The position numbers and the translations under genes were made by a program. From Bacillus safensis (GTDB lineage: Bacteria; Bacillota; Bacilli; Bacillales; Bacillaceae), in assembly GCA_030159235.1 (NCBI GenBank), contig BSBG01000005.1, forward strand, positions 124,001 to 188,000: DNA of 64,000 nucleotides. Direction: 5' to 3'. Below, piece after piece: positions 10,071-18,727 of this stretch. Numbering within the stretch: the stretch's first letter is position 1; each line of letters starts with the position of its first letter. A model generated the notes under the pieces. The model was not told where the DNA came from and searched no databases. It saw only the letters and a program-made list of their open reading frames with translations.

Positions 10071-10097
10071 AACCCTTCATGTTTGAAGGGTTTATTT
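10071..10097 (+). terminator. Hairpin after ypzH / at the der transcript 5' end
   Basis: Perfect 8-base stem AACCCTTC/GAAGGGTT (10071-10078 with 10085-10092), followed by the weak tail TATTTC. It may end ypzH transcripts, or cap and stabilise the der mRNA, since the predicted der start lies just upstream. Confidence 0.5.
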
Positions 10098-10183
10098 CAT
10101 AAAACTGAATGAAAATTATAAATCCCGGTTGAAACATGATGATGAACATATTGAATCGCGGCTGGATTGAAAGGAAGGGTACT

Positions 10184-11494
10184 ATGGGTAAACCTGTCGT
10201 AGCCATTGTTGGAAGGCCCAACGTTGGAAAATCTACAATTTTTAATCGAATCGCAGGCGAAAGAATTTCGATTGTAGAAGACACACCTGGTGTAACAAGA
10301 GATCGAATCTATAGCTCTGCTGAATGGTTAAATTATGACTTTAATTTAATAGATACTGGTGGAATTGATATTGGAGATGAGCCATTCTTGGCGCAAATTC
10401 GCCATCAAGCAGAAATCGCAATGGATGAAGCGGATGTCATTATCTTTATGGTGAATGGCCGAGATGGCGTGACATCTGCGGATGAAGAAGTCGCAAAAAT
10501 TTTATATCGCACGAAAAAGCCAGTTGTACTTGCTGTCAATAAACTGGACAACCCTGAAATGAGAAGCGATGTGTATGACTTTTATGCACTAGGGTTTGGC
10601 GAGCCGTATCCGATTTCTGGAACGCACGGATTAGGGCTTGGTGATCTGCTTGATGCAGTTGCAGAACACTTTAAGAACTTACCGGATACGAAGTATGCTG
10701 AAGAGGTTGTTCAGTTCTGCTTAATTGGCCGCCCGAATGTGGGGAAATCTTCATTAGTGAATGCTATGCTTGGAGAAGACCGCGTCATTGTGAGCAACAT
10801 CGCTGGTACAACAAGAGATGCTGTCGATACGATGTTTACGTACAATCAGCGTGACTTTGTCATTGTTGATACAGCAGGTATGAGGAAAAAAGGGAAAGTA
10901 TACGAAACAACAGAGAAATACAGTGTGCTTCGTGCATTAAAAGCCATTGATCGTTCTGATGTTGTCGCTGTTGTTCTCGACGGCGAAGAAGGCATTATTG
11001 AGCAGGACAAACGTATTGCAGGCTATGCACATGAAGCTGGTAAAGCCGTTGTCATCATTGTGAACAAATGGGATGCTGTTGAAAAAGATGAGCGTACAAT
11101 GAAGGAATTTGAGCAAAACATCCGTGAGCATTTTCAATTCCTTGATTATGCGCCTGTCTTATTTATGTCAGCTCTCACGAAGAAGAGAATTCATACGTTA
11201 ATGCCATCTATTATTACAGCGAGTGAAAACCATGCAATGCGCGTTCAAACCAATATTTTGAACGATATCATCATGGATGCGGTGGCGATGAATCCAACGC
11301 CGACTCATAATGGACAGCGCCTAAAAATTTACTATGCAACACAGGTGGCCATTAAGCCTCCTTCCTTCGTTGTGTTTGTAAACGATCCAGAGCTTATGCA
11401 CTTTTCTTATGAACGTTTCCTAGAAAACCGCATTCGAGACGCATTTGGTTTTGAAGGAACACCGATTAAAATATTTGCGAGAGCGAGAAAATAA
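10184..11494 (+). CDS. der: Ribosome biogenesis GTPase Der (EngA)
   Basis: Essential GTPase for 50S subunit assembly. The 436-residue protein has two tandem GTPase domains, each with GRPNVGKS (first at residues 10-17, second near 183), [13 protein letters not shown] switch regions and NKxD motifs (NKLD, NKWD), then a C-terminal KH-like domain. ATG 10184 follows AAGGAAGG; the in-frame ATG at 10136 has no such site and would add 16 unconserved residues. It is followed by gpsA 14 bases later. Confidence 0.97.
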   Translation: MGKPVVAIVGRPNVGKSTIFNRIAGERISIVEDTPGVTRDRIYSSAEWLNYDFNLIDTGGIDIGDEPFLAQIRHQAEIAMDEADVIIFMVNGRDGVTSADEEVAKILYRTKKPVVLAVNKLDNPEMRSDVYDFYALGFGEPYPISGTHGLGLGDLLDAVAEHFKNLPDTKYAEEVVQFCLIGRPNVGKSSLVNAMLGEDRVIVSNIAGTTRDAVDTMFTYNQRDFVIVDTAGMRKKGKVYETTEKYSVLRALKAIDRSDVVAVVLDGEEGIIEQDKRIAGYAHEAGKAVVIIVNKWDAVEKDERTMKEFEQNIREHFQFLDYAPVLFMSALTKKRIHTLMPSIITASENHAMRVQTNILNDIIMDAVAMNPTPTHNGQRLKIYYATQVAIKPPSFVVFVNDPELMHFSYERFLENRIRDAFGFEGTPIKIFARARK

Positions 11495-11508
11495 AAAGGG
11501 TGAGCAGA

Positions 11509-12546
11509 ATGAAGAAAATTACAGTACTTGGTGCAGGCAGCTGGGGAACAGCTCTTGCGCTTGTATTAGCTGATAATCATCATGATGTACACATGTGGGG
11601 ACATAGACAAGAGCTCATTGATCAAATCAATGAGAAACATGAAAATCATGATTACTTGCCAAATGTCGATCTGCCAGCATCTATTCAGGCGACAACAGAT
11701 ATGAAGCAGGCTTTAGAGGGGACAGACGCCATTATTGTTGCTGTGCCAACAAAGGCCATTCGTGAGGTGTTGAAGCAGGCAAATGAGCTCATCACATCGA
11801 AGGTGCCGTTTATTCATGTGAGTAAAGGGATTGAACCAGATACACTTCTTAGAATTTCTCAAATGATTGAACAAGAAGTCCCAGCCGAGAAAAGAGAGGC
11901 TGTAGTTGTCTTATCAGGGCCGAGTCATGCAGAAGAAGTAGGCTTGCGTCATCCGACAACCGTTACTGTATCATCAGAAAATATTGAAGCAGCTCAATTA
12001 GTTCAAGATTTGTTCATGAACAACAACTTTAGAGTGTACACAAACCCTGATGTGATTGGTGTGGAAATTGGCGGAGCATTGAAAAATATCATTGCTCTTG
12101 CGGCAGGGATCACAGACGGACTTGGATATGGTGACAATGCGAAAGCGGCGCTCATCACTAGAGGACTCGCTGAAATTGCACGTCTTGGCACAAAAATGGG
12201 AGGGAATCCCCTTACATTTGCCGGTTTAACAGGCGTTGGTGATTTGATCGTGACATGTACAAGTGTTCATTCGCGTAACTGGCGCTGCGGGAATTTACTC
12301 GGTAAAGGATATAAGCTCGAAGAAGTGCTTGAAAAAATGGGAATGGTTGTCGAAGGCGTCCGCACAACTAAAGGCGCTTATCAGCTCTCAAAAGAATACA
12401 AGGTCAGCATGCCGATTACAGAAGCGCTTTACCACGTCCTGTTTGAAGGGAAAAAGGTTGACGATGCTGTAGAATCATTGATGGCACGAGTGAAAACACA
12501 TGAGATGGAAGACCTTGTGAACATGTTTGAAAACCAAACAAAATAA
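11509..12546 (+). CDS. gpsA: Glycerol-3-phosphate dehydrogenase [NAD(P)+]
   Basis: Reduces dihydroxyacetone phosphate to sn-glycerol-3-phosphate for phospholipid synthesis. The 345-residue protein starts with the Rossmann motif [10 protein letters not shown] (residues 8-17) and has the conserved KNIIALAAG and the catalytic-lysine region in GGALKNI. ATG 11509 is preferred over the in-frame codon at 11500 because GGGTGA lies six bases upstream and the length equals that of the B. subtilis protein. It forms an operon with der. Its 3' region carries a structured RNA and a terminator. Confidence 0.96.
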   Translation: MKKITVLGAGSWGTALALVLADNHHDVHMWGHRQELIDQINEKHENHDYLPNVDLPASIQATTDMKQALEGTDAIIVAVPTKAIREVLKQANELITSKVPFIHVSKGIEPDTLLRISQMIEQEVPAEKREAVVVLSGPSHAEEVGLRHPTTVTVSSENIEAAQLVQDLFMNNNFRVYTNPDVIGVEIGGALKNIIALAAGITDGLGYGDNAKAALITRGLAEIARLGTKMGGNPLTFAGLTGVGDLIVTCTSVHSRNWRCGNLLGKGYKLEEVLEKMGMVVEGVRTTKGAYQLSKEYKVSMPITEALYHVLFEGKKVDDAVESLMARVKTHEMEDLVNMFENQTK

Positions 12547-12559
12547 ATGGAAGACTGAA

Positions 12560-12666
12560 CTTAGGCATGTAGAGGATGCAAGAAGGGGAAGACTTGCATA
12601 ACATAGCAATGAAGTTTGAATAGAGCTTTGCCTCTACAGAATGAGGAAAAATAGTCGACCTAATGA
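12560..12666 (+). ncRNA. Structured RNA candidate (three-way junction) downstream of gpsA
   Basis: P1 is TGTAGAGG/CCTCTACA (12568-12575 with 12631-12638). It encloses P2, ATGCAAG/CTTGCAT (12576-12582 with 12593-12599), which abuts P1, and a weaker P3, CAA-tga-AG/CTTTG (12607-12614 with 12626-12630). TTAGG (12561-12565) can pair with CCTAA (12659-12663) outside P1. A terminator follows directly. It could be a 3'-UTR-derived sRNA or a leader for yphE-yphF; identity is unknown. Confidence 0.4.
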
Positions 12667-12703
12667 CTGAAGCAGAGTCCCCCTCTTTGCTTCAGTTTTT
12701 TTA
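12667..12703 (+). terminator. Intrinsic terminator after the gpsA 3' region
   Basis: Stem CTGAAGC/GCTTCAG (12667-12673 with 12689-12695), extended inward by AGAG/CTCT, followed by TTTTTTT. Confidence 0.88.
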
Positions 12704-12734
12704 TACGCTTTTTTCTGAATGATTGGAAAAATGA

Positions 12735-12764
12735 TTGATATTTACCTTATTTTTGGTTTAGAAT
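12735..12764 (+). promoter_or_regulatory. Sigma-A-like promoter for yphE
   Basis: TTGATA (12735-12740), 18-base spacer, TAGAAT (12759-12764), 48 bases before the yphE ATG. Confidence 0.5.
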
Positions 12765-12812
12765 GAAATATAAACGCTTACAATTTGTTCGTTTTGAAGG
12801 GGGACAGGCACA

Positions 12813-13016
12813 ATGAGTTTTGCTTTAATCAAGATGTGGTTTGCGCTTGGTTCAATGGGGCTCATGTTTTTAGCCGTTGTAACCATTTATTTTAGCAGGT
12901 TTAAGCTGAAAAGCCGGTTTCTTAAAATAACAGCCTCTACCGTCGCATACAGCTTGATGCTCATATCAGGCATCATTGTGTTTTTAGTTGTATTTAGCGG
13001 GCCGGTCCATGAATAA
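12813..13016 (+). CDS. yphE: Small membrane protein YphE
   Basis: 67-residue protein with two hydrophobic helices (about residues 8-27 and 41-63) joined by a short basic loop (RFKLKSRFLK). The length equals that of B. subtilis YphE and the position between gpsA and yphF is the same. ATG follows AAGGGGGACA. The function is unknown. It probably forms a two-gene unit with yphF, 17 bases downstream. Confidence 0.82.
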   Translation: MSFALIKMWFALGSMGLMFLAVVTIYFSRFKLKSRFLKITASTVAYSLMLISGIIVFLVVFSGPVHE

Positions 13017-13033
13017 AGAAAAGGAAGAATGTG

Positions 13034-13759
13034 ATGATCAAAGCAAAAGTCAGTGTTACGTTGTTAGCACTTATGTTATTAACAGGATGTTTGTATCCAG
13101 AGAACCGCAAAGCTGAAAACCGGGTTCCATACGAAGAACAGCTGCAAAGTGTACAGACAGCGATTGAGGAATTTCAAAAAGCAACGAATGGTCTTTTGCC
13201 GATTGAAACGAAAGAAGGAGACACGCCGGTTTATCAGAAGTACGTCATCGACTTTAAGCGCTTGTCACCAAGATATTTACACGATGTACCGTCTACTTCC
13301 TTTGAAGGCGGGGGCGAATATATTTATGTCCTTACAGACGTTGAAAAAAAACCAACTGTGAAACTGCTTGATGTCAAAATGACGCAGACCATCAGTGAAT
13401 TACGGCTTCGGATCAAAATATATCAAGATGAACATACATATCCGCCATATGGCAAAGTAGTATCCAAGCATTTATATACGTTAAATGAAAAAAAACTAGG
13501 ATTAAAAACGCCGCCTGCGGTCATGAGTCCAGTGACAGGAAATTCCCTCCCATTACTGATTTCATCAAACGGAGAAATTTATGTGGACTACCGCAGTGAT
13601 TTTGCTCATATTTTGAAGAATACGAAACAAAAGCCGAAACCAGGTGAAAACATTCAAGATGTATATTGGCAGGAAACCCCGTTTGTACCCGCGTTTTCTG
13701 TCCCATATACCATCAACAAAAAAGGTGAGCCTGCCTTTTTAGAAAAAAAGACGTCATAA
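13034..13759 (+). CDS. yphF: Lipoprotein YphF
   Basis: 241-residue putative lipoprotein. The N-terminal signal ends in the lipobox LLTGC near residue 19, predicting lipid attachment to that cysteine and location on the outer face of the membrane. The remainder has no motif I recognise. ATG 13034 is preferred to the adjacent in-frame GTG at 13031 because of its spacing to AAGGAAG. Position before spoIVA matches B. subtilis yphF. Function unknown. Confidence 0.83.
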   Translation: MIKAKVSVTLLALMLLTGCLYPENRKAENRVPYEEQLQSVQTAIEEFQKATNGLLPIETKEGDTPVYQKYVIDFKRLSPRYLHDVPSTSFEGGGEYIYVLTDVEKKPTVKLLDVKMTQTISELRLRIKIYQDEHTYPPYGKVVSKHLYTLNEKKLGLKTPPAVMSPVTGNSLPLLISSNGEIYVDYRSDFAHILKNTKQKPKPGENIQDVYWQETPFVPAFSVPYTINKKGEPAFLEKKTS

Positions 13760-13768
13760 ACAAGAATG

Positions 13769-13811
13769 AACCTTTTTCCTCTGCATATAAATGAGGAGAA
13801 AGGTTTTTTTA
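13769..13811 (+). terminator. Intrinsic terminator after yphF
   Basis: Stem AACCTTTTTCCTC/GAGGAGAAAGGTT (13769-13781 with 13793-13805, one mismatch), followed by TTTTTT. Confidence 0.88.
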
Positions 13812-13836
13812 TGGCTAAACATACTCTCAAAACAAA

Positions 13837-13891
13837 AAAGGTGTCATATTCAAATAGGACAACGTCATACACATATATTGTCCAGACACCT
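13837..13891 (-). terminator. Nested dyad before spoIVA; terminator-like on the reverse strand
   Basis: Outer arms AAAGGTGTC/GACACCTTT (13837-13845 with 13883-13891) and inner arms GGACAA/TTGTCC (13857-13862 with 13876-13881). Read on the reverse strand, the structure ends in GACACC followed by six T, like an intrinsic terminator facing away from spoIVA. The putative sigma-E promoter lies inside it. Confidence 0.45.
13844..13874 (+). promoter_or_regulatory. Sigma-E type promoter for spoIVA
   Basis: TCATATT (13844-13850), 15-base spacer, CATACACAT (13866-13874). This is close to the sigma-E consensus KMATATT/CATACAMT. spoIVA is known to be expressed from sigma-E in the mother cell, which fits. 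Confidence 0.65.
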
Positions 13892-13964
13892 TTCAAGCAC
13901 AGTTTGATTGAAGTATAGAGTATTTTATTTGAAAACGAGGATAGCAAGTCCGGGAGGGGATCAC

Positions 13965-15443
13965 TTGGAAAAAGTCGATATTTTCAAGGATATCGCTGAA
14001 CGAACAGGAGGCGATATATATTTAGGAGTCGTTGGCGCTGTTCGTACAGGGAAATCTACGTTTATTAAAAAGTTTATGGAGCTCGTGGTGCTCCCGAATA
14101 TCAATAATGAGGCTGACCGTGCAAGAGCGCAGGATGAATTGCCGCAAAGCGCAGCAGGAAAAACCATTATGACCACAGAGCCAAAATTTGTGCCTAATCA
14201 AGCGGCATCTATTCATGTGAGTGACGGTCTTGATGTTAACATCAGGCTTGTCGATTGTGTGGGATACACTGTCCCTGGTGCGCGCGGATATGAAGATGAA
14301 AATGGCCCAAGGATGATCAACACGCCGTGGTATGAAGAGCCAATCCCGTTCCATGAAGCAGCGGAAATTGGTACACGCAAGGTCATTCAAGAGCATTCAA
14401 CCATCGGTGTTGTGATTACAACAGATGGATCTATTGGAGAAATCCCAAGACATGATTATATTGAATCTGAAGAACGAGTGATTGATGAACTCAAAGAGGT
14501 TGGAAAGCCGTTTATTATGGTGATCAACTCTGTGAGACCTTATCATCCTGAAACAGAAGCGCTGCGGCAGGAACTTAGCCAAAAGTATGATATTCCAGTA
14601 CTCGCCATGAGTGTAGAAAGTATGAGAGAGCAAGATGTACTTAGTGTTCTTCGTGAAGCATTATATGAATTCCCGGTTCTAGAGGTGAATGTGAACCTGC
14701 CAAGCTGGGTGATGGTGCTTAAAGAAGATCATTGGCTGAGAGAGAGTTATCAGGATTCAGTGAAGGAAACTGTAAAGGATATTAAAAGATTAAGAGATGT
14801 CGACCGCGTCGTTGGTCAATTCAGCGAATTTGATTTTATTGAAAGAGCGGGCTTAGCAGGAATTGAAATGGGTCAGGGGATTGCAGAGATTGACCTCTAT
14901 GCGCCGGACGATCTATATGATCATATTTTAAAAGAAGTCGTCGGAGTGGAAATTAGGGGCAAAGACCATCTTCTGGAGCTCATGCAAGATTTTGCTCATG
15001 CGAAAACAGAGTATGATCAAGTATCAGACGCATTGAAAATGGTGAAGCAGACTGGCTACGGAATTGCGGCACCGGCTTTGTCAGATATGAGTTTAGATGA
15101 GCCGGAAATCATTAGGCAAGGATCAAGATTTGGCGTGAGATTAAAGGCGGTGGCTCCATCTATTCACATGATCAAAGTGGATGTAGAGAGCGAGTTTGCG
15201 CCGATTATTGGAACAGAAAAACAAAGTGAAGAGCTCGTCCGCTACTTAATGCAAGACTTTGAAGATGATCCACTTTCGATCTGGAATTCAGATATATTTG
15301 GCCGCTCACTCAGCTCCCTTGTTAGAGAAGGCATTCAAGCAAAGCTGTCTCTAATGCCGGAAAACGCAAGATATAAGCTGAAGGAGACGCTTGAAAGAAT
15401 CATCAATGAAGGATCAGGCGGCTTAATCGCGATTATTTTATAG
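13965..15443 (+). CDS. spoIVA: Spore coat basement-layer ATPase SpoIVA
   Basis: Mother-cell morphogenetic ATPase that polymerises on the forespore surface and anchors the coat. The 492-residue protein has the Walker A motif GAVRTGKS at residues 24-31 and the conserved C-terminus GSGGLIAIIL. The start is TTG 13965 after GGGAGGGGA, giving exactly the B. subtilis length; an in-frame ATG at 13908 has no ribosome site and would add 19 unrelated residues. The gene is monocistronic, with its own terminator. Confidence 0.98.
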   Translation: MEKVDIFKDIAERTGGDIYLGVVGAVRTGKSTFIKKFMELVVLPNINNEADRARAQDELPQSAAGKTIMTTEPKFVPNQAASIHVSDGLDVNIRLVDCVGYTVPGARGYEDENGPRMINTPWYEEPIPFHEAAEIGTRKVIQEHSTIGVVITTDGSIGEIPRHDYIESEERVIDELKEVGKPFIMVINSVRPYHPETEALRQELSQKYDIPVLAMSVESMREQDVLSVLREALYEFPVLEVNVNLPSWVMVLKEDHWLRESYQDSVKETVKDIKRLRDVDRVVGQFSEFDFIERAGLAGIEMGQGIAEIDLYAPDDLYDHILKEVVGVEIRGKDHLLELMQDFAHAKTEYDQVSDALKMVKQTGYGIAAPALSDMSLDEPEIIRQGSRFGVRLKAVAPSIHMIKVDVESEFAPIIGTEKQSEELVRYLMQDFEDDPLSIWNSDIFGRSLSSLVREGIQAKLSLMPENARYKLKETLERIINEGSGGLIAIIL

Positions 15444-15449
15444 TAGGTG

Positions 15450-15478
15450 AGACCTCTCATTGATGGGGGTCTTTTTTT
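15450..15478 (+). terminator. Intrinsic terminator after spoIVA
   Basis: Stem AGACCTCT/GGGGGTCT (15450-15457 with 15465-15472, including G-U pairs), followed by TTTTTT. Confidence 0.8.
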
Positions 15479-15818
15479 GTGTATAGAATGAGTCATAAAA
15501 AGACAATTGTATAAAGATTAGTCAGATTCAGGCTGAAATTAGGAATATTCGTTCGCAAAAGTGCCCTTAATCCTTGACGAATAAGGGTTCTTCCCTTTAA
15601 AATGCTTGATATGGTATTTCATATGTGTTAATCTACTTACAGAAAATCTTCACTTTGTTGGACAAACATTCCTTCAAAGAGATGTTTTCTAATGAAAAGC
15701 CATGTATAACGCTTTCTAGGACGCTCTTTTTTTCTGAAAAAGGGTATAGAAAGAAGATGAATTGTAAAGAAATGATAACAATCTATTGAATGCATATTTT
15801 TGGGAGGAGGTGAAAGGC
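15479..15818 (+). promoter_or_regulatory. Long promoter/leader region of hbs
   Basis: 340 bases without a gene. The best promoter is TTGACG (15574-15579), 18-base spacer, TAAAAT (15598-15603); a weaker one is TTGATA (15606-15611), 16-base spacer, TTAATC (15628-15633). They imply a leader of about 170-210 bases. hbs in B. subtilis also has more than one promoter. I see no riboswitch-like motif or terminator here. Confidence 0.5.
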
Positions 15819-16097
15819 ATGAACAAGACAGAACTTATTAACGCGGTTGCTGAAGCAAGCGAGTTATCTAAAAAAGACGCGACAAAAGCAGTTGATTCTG
15901 TTTTTGATACAATTTTAGATGCACTTAAAAATGGTGACAAAATCCAACTTATTGGTTTTGGTAACTTTGAAGTACGTGAGCGTTCAGCTCGTAAAGGACG
16001 TAACCCACAAACTGGTGCAGAGATCGAAATCCCTGCAAGCAAAGTACCTGCTTTCAAACCAGGTAAAGCACTTAAAGACGCGGTGGCAGGTAAATAA
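15819..16097 (+). CDS. hbs: Nucleoid protein HBsu (HU family)
   Basis: Essential histone-like DNA-binding and bending protein. The 92-residue sequence is nearly identical to HBsu, with the dimer helices ([20 protein letters not shown] at the start) and the DNA-binding beta arm around [20 protein letters not shown] (residues about 55-74). ATG 15819 is preferred over the in-frame ATG at 15786 because GGGAGGAGGTG precedes it and the length matches. It ends in a strong terminator. Confidence 0.99.
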   Translation: MNKTELINAVAEASELSKKDATKAVDSVFDTILDALKNGDKIQLIGFGNFEVRERSARKGRNPQTGAEIEIPASKVPAFKPGKALKDAVAGK

Positions 16098-16156
16098 TCG
16101 TTATGTGTAATGATCCTGTTGAAGGAGTTATACATATACAGTTTCACACTGGTCTA

Positions 16157-16190
16157 GAAAAGCCCCTTTCATAAGGGGCTTTTCCTTTTG
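16157..16190 (+). terminator. Intrinsic terminator after hbs
   Basis: Perfect 12-base stem GAAAAGCCCCTT/AAGGGGCTTTTC (16157-16168 with 16173-16184). Confidence 0.9.
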
Positions 16191-16220
16191 AATCAAAAGG
16201 TTCGTTTAGAACGCTCTCCT

Positions 16221-16250
16221 TTGCTTTTAGGATCTGAAGTGTGCTAGAAT
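16221..16250 (+). promoter_or_regulatory. Sigma-A promoter for folE-mtrB
   Basis: TTGCTT (16221-16226), 18-base spacer, TAGAAT (16245-16250), 37 bases before the folE ATG. Confidence 0.6.
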
Positions 16251-16287
16251 CTGATTGAAATGTAATCGCCTTTGGAGGATATAATAC

Positions 16288-16857
16288 ATGAGTGAAATAA
16301 ATAAAGAACTAATCGAACACGCAGTACGCGATATATTAAAAGCCATCGGAGAAGATCCGGATCGTGAAGGACTTCTTGATACCCCTAAACGAGTAGCAAA
16401 AATGTATGAAGAAGTGTTTTCTGGATTAAATGAAGATCCAAAAGAACATTTTAAAACCATTTTTGGTGAAGACCACGAAGAACTCGTCCTTGTTAAAGAT
16501 ATTGCTTTCCATTCAATGTGTGAACACCACCTTGTACCTTTCTACGGGAAAGCCCATGTCGCTTATATTCCGCGCGGCGGAAAAGTAACGGGACTTAGTA
16601 AGCTTGCAAGAGCTGTAGAAGCCGTGGCAAAACGCCCGCAGCTTCAGGAACGCATTACATCAACCATTGCAGATAGTATGGTGGAAACACTGGATCCGCA
16701 TGGCGTAATGATTGTTGTTGAAGCAGAGCATATGTGCATGACGATGCGTGGAGTGAAAAAGCCAGGCGCTAAAACAGTGACATCAGCAGTACGCGGCACA
16801 TTTGCAAATGATGCAGCTGCAAGAGCAGAAGTGCTTTCCTTTATTAAAAACGACTAA
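16288..16857 (+). CDS. folE: GTP cyclohydrolase I (MtrA/FolE)
   Basis: Converts GTP to 7,8-dihydroneopterin triphosphate, the first step of folate synthesis. The 189-residue protein shows the zinc-site cysteine and histidines in CEHHLVPF (about 78-85), the GKAHVAYIP strand, GLSKLAR, and the catalytic/zinc region [13 protein letters not shown] 16288 follows GGAGGAT. It forms the mtr operon with mtrB, 24 bases downstream, so a folate enzyme is coexpressed with the tryptophan regulator, as in B. subtilis. Confidence 0.98.
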   Translation: MSEINKELIEHAVRDILKAIGEDPDREGLLDTPKRVAKMYEEVFSGLNEDPKEHFKTIFGEDHEELVLVKDIAFHSMCEHHLVPFYGKAHVAYIPRGGKVTGLSKLARAVEAVAKRPQLQERITSTIADSMVETLDPHGVMIVVEAEHMCMTMRGVKKPGAKTVTSAVRGTFANDAAARAEVLSFIKND

Positions 16858-16881
16858 TTCAATAGATGGAAGGTGAACAGA

Positions 16882-17112
16882 TTGAGTCAAAATAAAGCAT
16901 CTGATTTTGTGGTGATTAAAGCCATTGATAATGGTGTAAATGTCATCGGCCTAACGAGAGGCTCTGATACAAGATTTCACCATTCCGAGAAGCTCGATAA
17001 AGGTGAAGTGATCATTGCACAATTTACTGAGCATACGTCAGCGATCAAAGTAAGAGGCGATGCTGTCATTCAAACAAGCTTCGGCGAAATTCAAAGCGAA
17101 GCAAAGAAATAA
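16882..17112 (+). CDS. mtrB: Trp RNA-binding attenuation protein TRAP (MtrB)
   Basis: Forms an 11-subunit ring that, with bound tryptophan, wraps G/UAG-repeat RNA and attenuates the trp operon. The 76-residue product has the conserved blocks [40 protein letters not shown] and TSAIKVRG. The start is TTG 16882 after AAGGTGA; an in-frame start at 16873 would overlap that ribosome site. Its main target, the trp leader with 11 triplets, lies at 23937-23990 in this window. Confidence 0.98.
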   Translation: MSQNKASDFVVIKAIDNGVNVIGLTRGSDTRFHHSEKLDKGEVIIAQFTEHTSAIKVRGDAVIQTSFGEIQSEAKK

Positions 17113-17157
17113 AGAACTTGTATGCACTTGATAGCATAAAAGTGATAGCTGATATGG

Positions 17158-17163
17158 TATAAT
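17158..17163 (+). promoter_or_regulatory. Extended -10 promoter candidate for hepS-menG-hepT
   Basis: TGgTATAAT (17155-17163) is an extended -10 element 65 bases before the hepS start. The -35 region (CATAAA near 17135) is poor. Confidence 0.5.
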
Positions 17164-17227
17164 AAATCTCTATACAATGTACAGGGCTACATATGAAACT
17201 GTAATTTTTGGGACAAGGGTGATATCT

Positions 17228-17995
17228 TTGCAAGACATCTACGGAATTTTATCTAATCTAAATATAAAATTAAATAAAAAGCTTTCTCATCCTTATTTGG
17301 CGAAGCATTTACGCGCGCCACTCATTGATGAAGACAAGCTCCTTCTTTTTCATGCAATGTTTGATGAAGCTCAAATTGATGCAGAGAAAAAAGAAAATTA
17401 TATTTTAACGGCGATGCTTGTGCAAATTGCCCTTGATACCCATGACGAAGTCACAACTGCTGCAGCCATCAAGCAAGACGAATTCAAAAATCGTCAGCTG
17501 ACCATCCTAGCAGGAGACTATTTCAGCGGTCTCTATTATTCTCTTCTCTCTGACATGAAAGACATTTATATGATCCGCACGCTTGCTACGGCGATCAAAG
17601 AGATCAATGAACATAAAATTAGACTGTATGATCGGTCCATTCAAGATGCAGCGCACTTTTACAAGAGTGTAGCGACAGTTGAATCTGCCCTATTCCAAAG
17701 GATATCTGAGCATTTTCAATTAACGCATTGGAATGAGATTGCAAGTCGTTTCCTTGTTTATAAGCGTTTCATGAAACAAGCAGAAGATGACAAACATTTA
17801 AAACTTTTTTTGAACGATAGTTATACGGACGCCTATTCATGTTTTGACAACTTTGAGAATGAAGGCTATGAGCAAGCCAAACGACCGATCGAGGAGCATC
17901 TTGTTTCATCTCCGGTCGTTCAAAAAGAGCTATTAAATCGCTTGGATCATATCAAAAATGAGCCTGCGTACCATCAGAAAGTGGAAGAAGGGTAA
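17228..17995 (+). CDS. hepS: Heptaprenyl diphosphate synthase component I (HepS)
   Basis: Small, non-catalytic subunit of the two-component heptaprenyl diphosphate synthase that makes the menaquinone-7 side chain. The 255-residue helical protein aligns with B. subtilis HepS (GerCA) across conserved segments such as [28 protein letters not shown] and [13 protein letters not shown]. The start is TTG 17228 with AAGGGTGA upstream; the longer in-frame start at 17177 lacks a ribosome site. It is first in the hepS-menG-hepT operon. Confidence 0.95.
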   Translation: MQDIYGILSNLNIKLNKKLSHPYLAKHLRAPLIDEDKLLLFHAMFDEAQIDAEKKENYILTAMLVQIALDTHDEVTTAAAIKQDEFKNRQLTILAGDYFSGLYYSLLSDMKDIYMIRTLATAIKEINEHKIRLYDRSIQDAAHFYKSVATVESALFQRISEHFQLTHWNEIASRFLVYKRFMKQAEDDKHLKLFLNDSYTDAYSCFDNFENEGYEQAKRPIEEHLVSSPVVQKELLNRLDHIKNEPAYHQKVEEG

Positions 17996-17998
17996 GTC

Positions 17999-18703
17999 AT
18001 GCAGCAATCAAAAGAACAGCGAGTACACGGTGTATTTGAAAAAATTTATAAAAACTATGATCAAATGAACTCTGTCATCAGCTTTAAACAGCATAAAAAA
18101 TGGCGCGATAAAACAATGAAGCTCATGAATGTGCAAAAAGGATCCAAAGCATTAGATGTATGCTGCGGAACAGCCGATTGGACAATAGCGCTTGCAGATG
18201 CTGTTGGAGAAAAAGGCGAGGTTAAAGGTCTTGATTTCAGTAAAAATATGCTGAGTGTTGGAGAAACGAAGGTGAAGACAGGGGGCTACAATCAGATTGA
18301 ATTGCTTCACGGTAATGCGATGGAGCTCCCTTTTGAAGACAACTCATTTGATTATGTCACCATCGGTTTTGGACTTAGAAACGTCCCGGATTATTTAACG
18401 GTGCTAAAGGAAATGACAAGAGTAGTGAAGCCTGGTGGAATGGTTGTCTGCCTTGAGACATCACAGCCTGAGATGATCGGCTTTAAGCAGGGTTACTATG
18501 TCTATTTCAAATACATTATGCCGCTCTTCGGTAAACTGTTTGCCAAAAGCTATCAGGAGTATTCATGGCTTCAAGAATCAGCCAAAACATTCCCTGGCAT
18601 GAAAGAGCTGGCGGCTCTGTTCGAAGAGGCCGGGTTGTCCGATGTCTCGTATCATCCATTTACAGGCGGTGTAGCAGCAACACATATCGGAAAGAAGCTT
18701 TGA
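17999..18703 (+). CDS. menG: Demethylmenaquinone methyltransferase (MenG/UbiE)
   Basis: SAM-dependent methyltransferase for the last step of menaquinone synthesis. The 234-residue protein has the SAM-binding motif [16 protein letters not shown] (about 50-65), the UbiE block GLDFSKNML, and [17 protein letters not shown]. It starts three bases after the hepS stop. Lying between the two prenyltransferase subunit genes, it keeps side-chain synthesis and ring methylation in one operon. Confidence 0.97.
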   Translation: MQQSKEQRVHGVFEKIYKNYDQMNSVISFKQHKKWRDKTMKLMNVQKGSKALDVCCGTADWTIALADAVGEKGEVKGLDFSKNMLSVGETKVKTGGYNQIELLHGNAMELPFEDNSFDYVTIGFGLRNVPDYLTVLKEMTRVVKPGGMVVCLETSQPEMIGFKQGYYVYFKYIMPLFGKLFAKSYQEYSWLQESAKTFPGMKELAALFEEAGLSDVSYHPFTGGVAATHIGKKL

Positions 18704-18727
18704 ATAAACGATATTTGGGTGAAGATA

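Noticed and set aside
12626-12645. A 17-base segment (12631-12647) nearly identical (16 of 17) to 46847-46863 in the panB leader, suggesting a shared RNA module or dispersed repeat.
   Set aside because: In a 64 kb window several 16-of-17 matches are expected by chance, and the flanking sequences and predicted folds differ.
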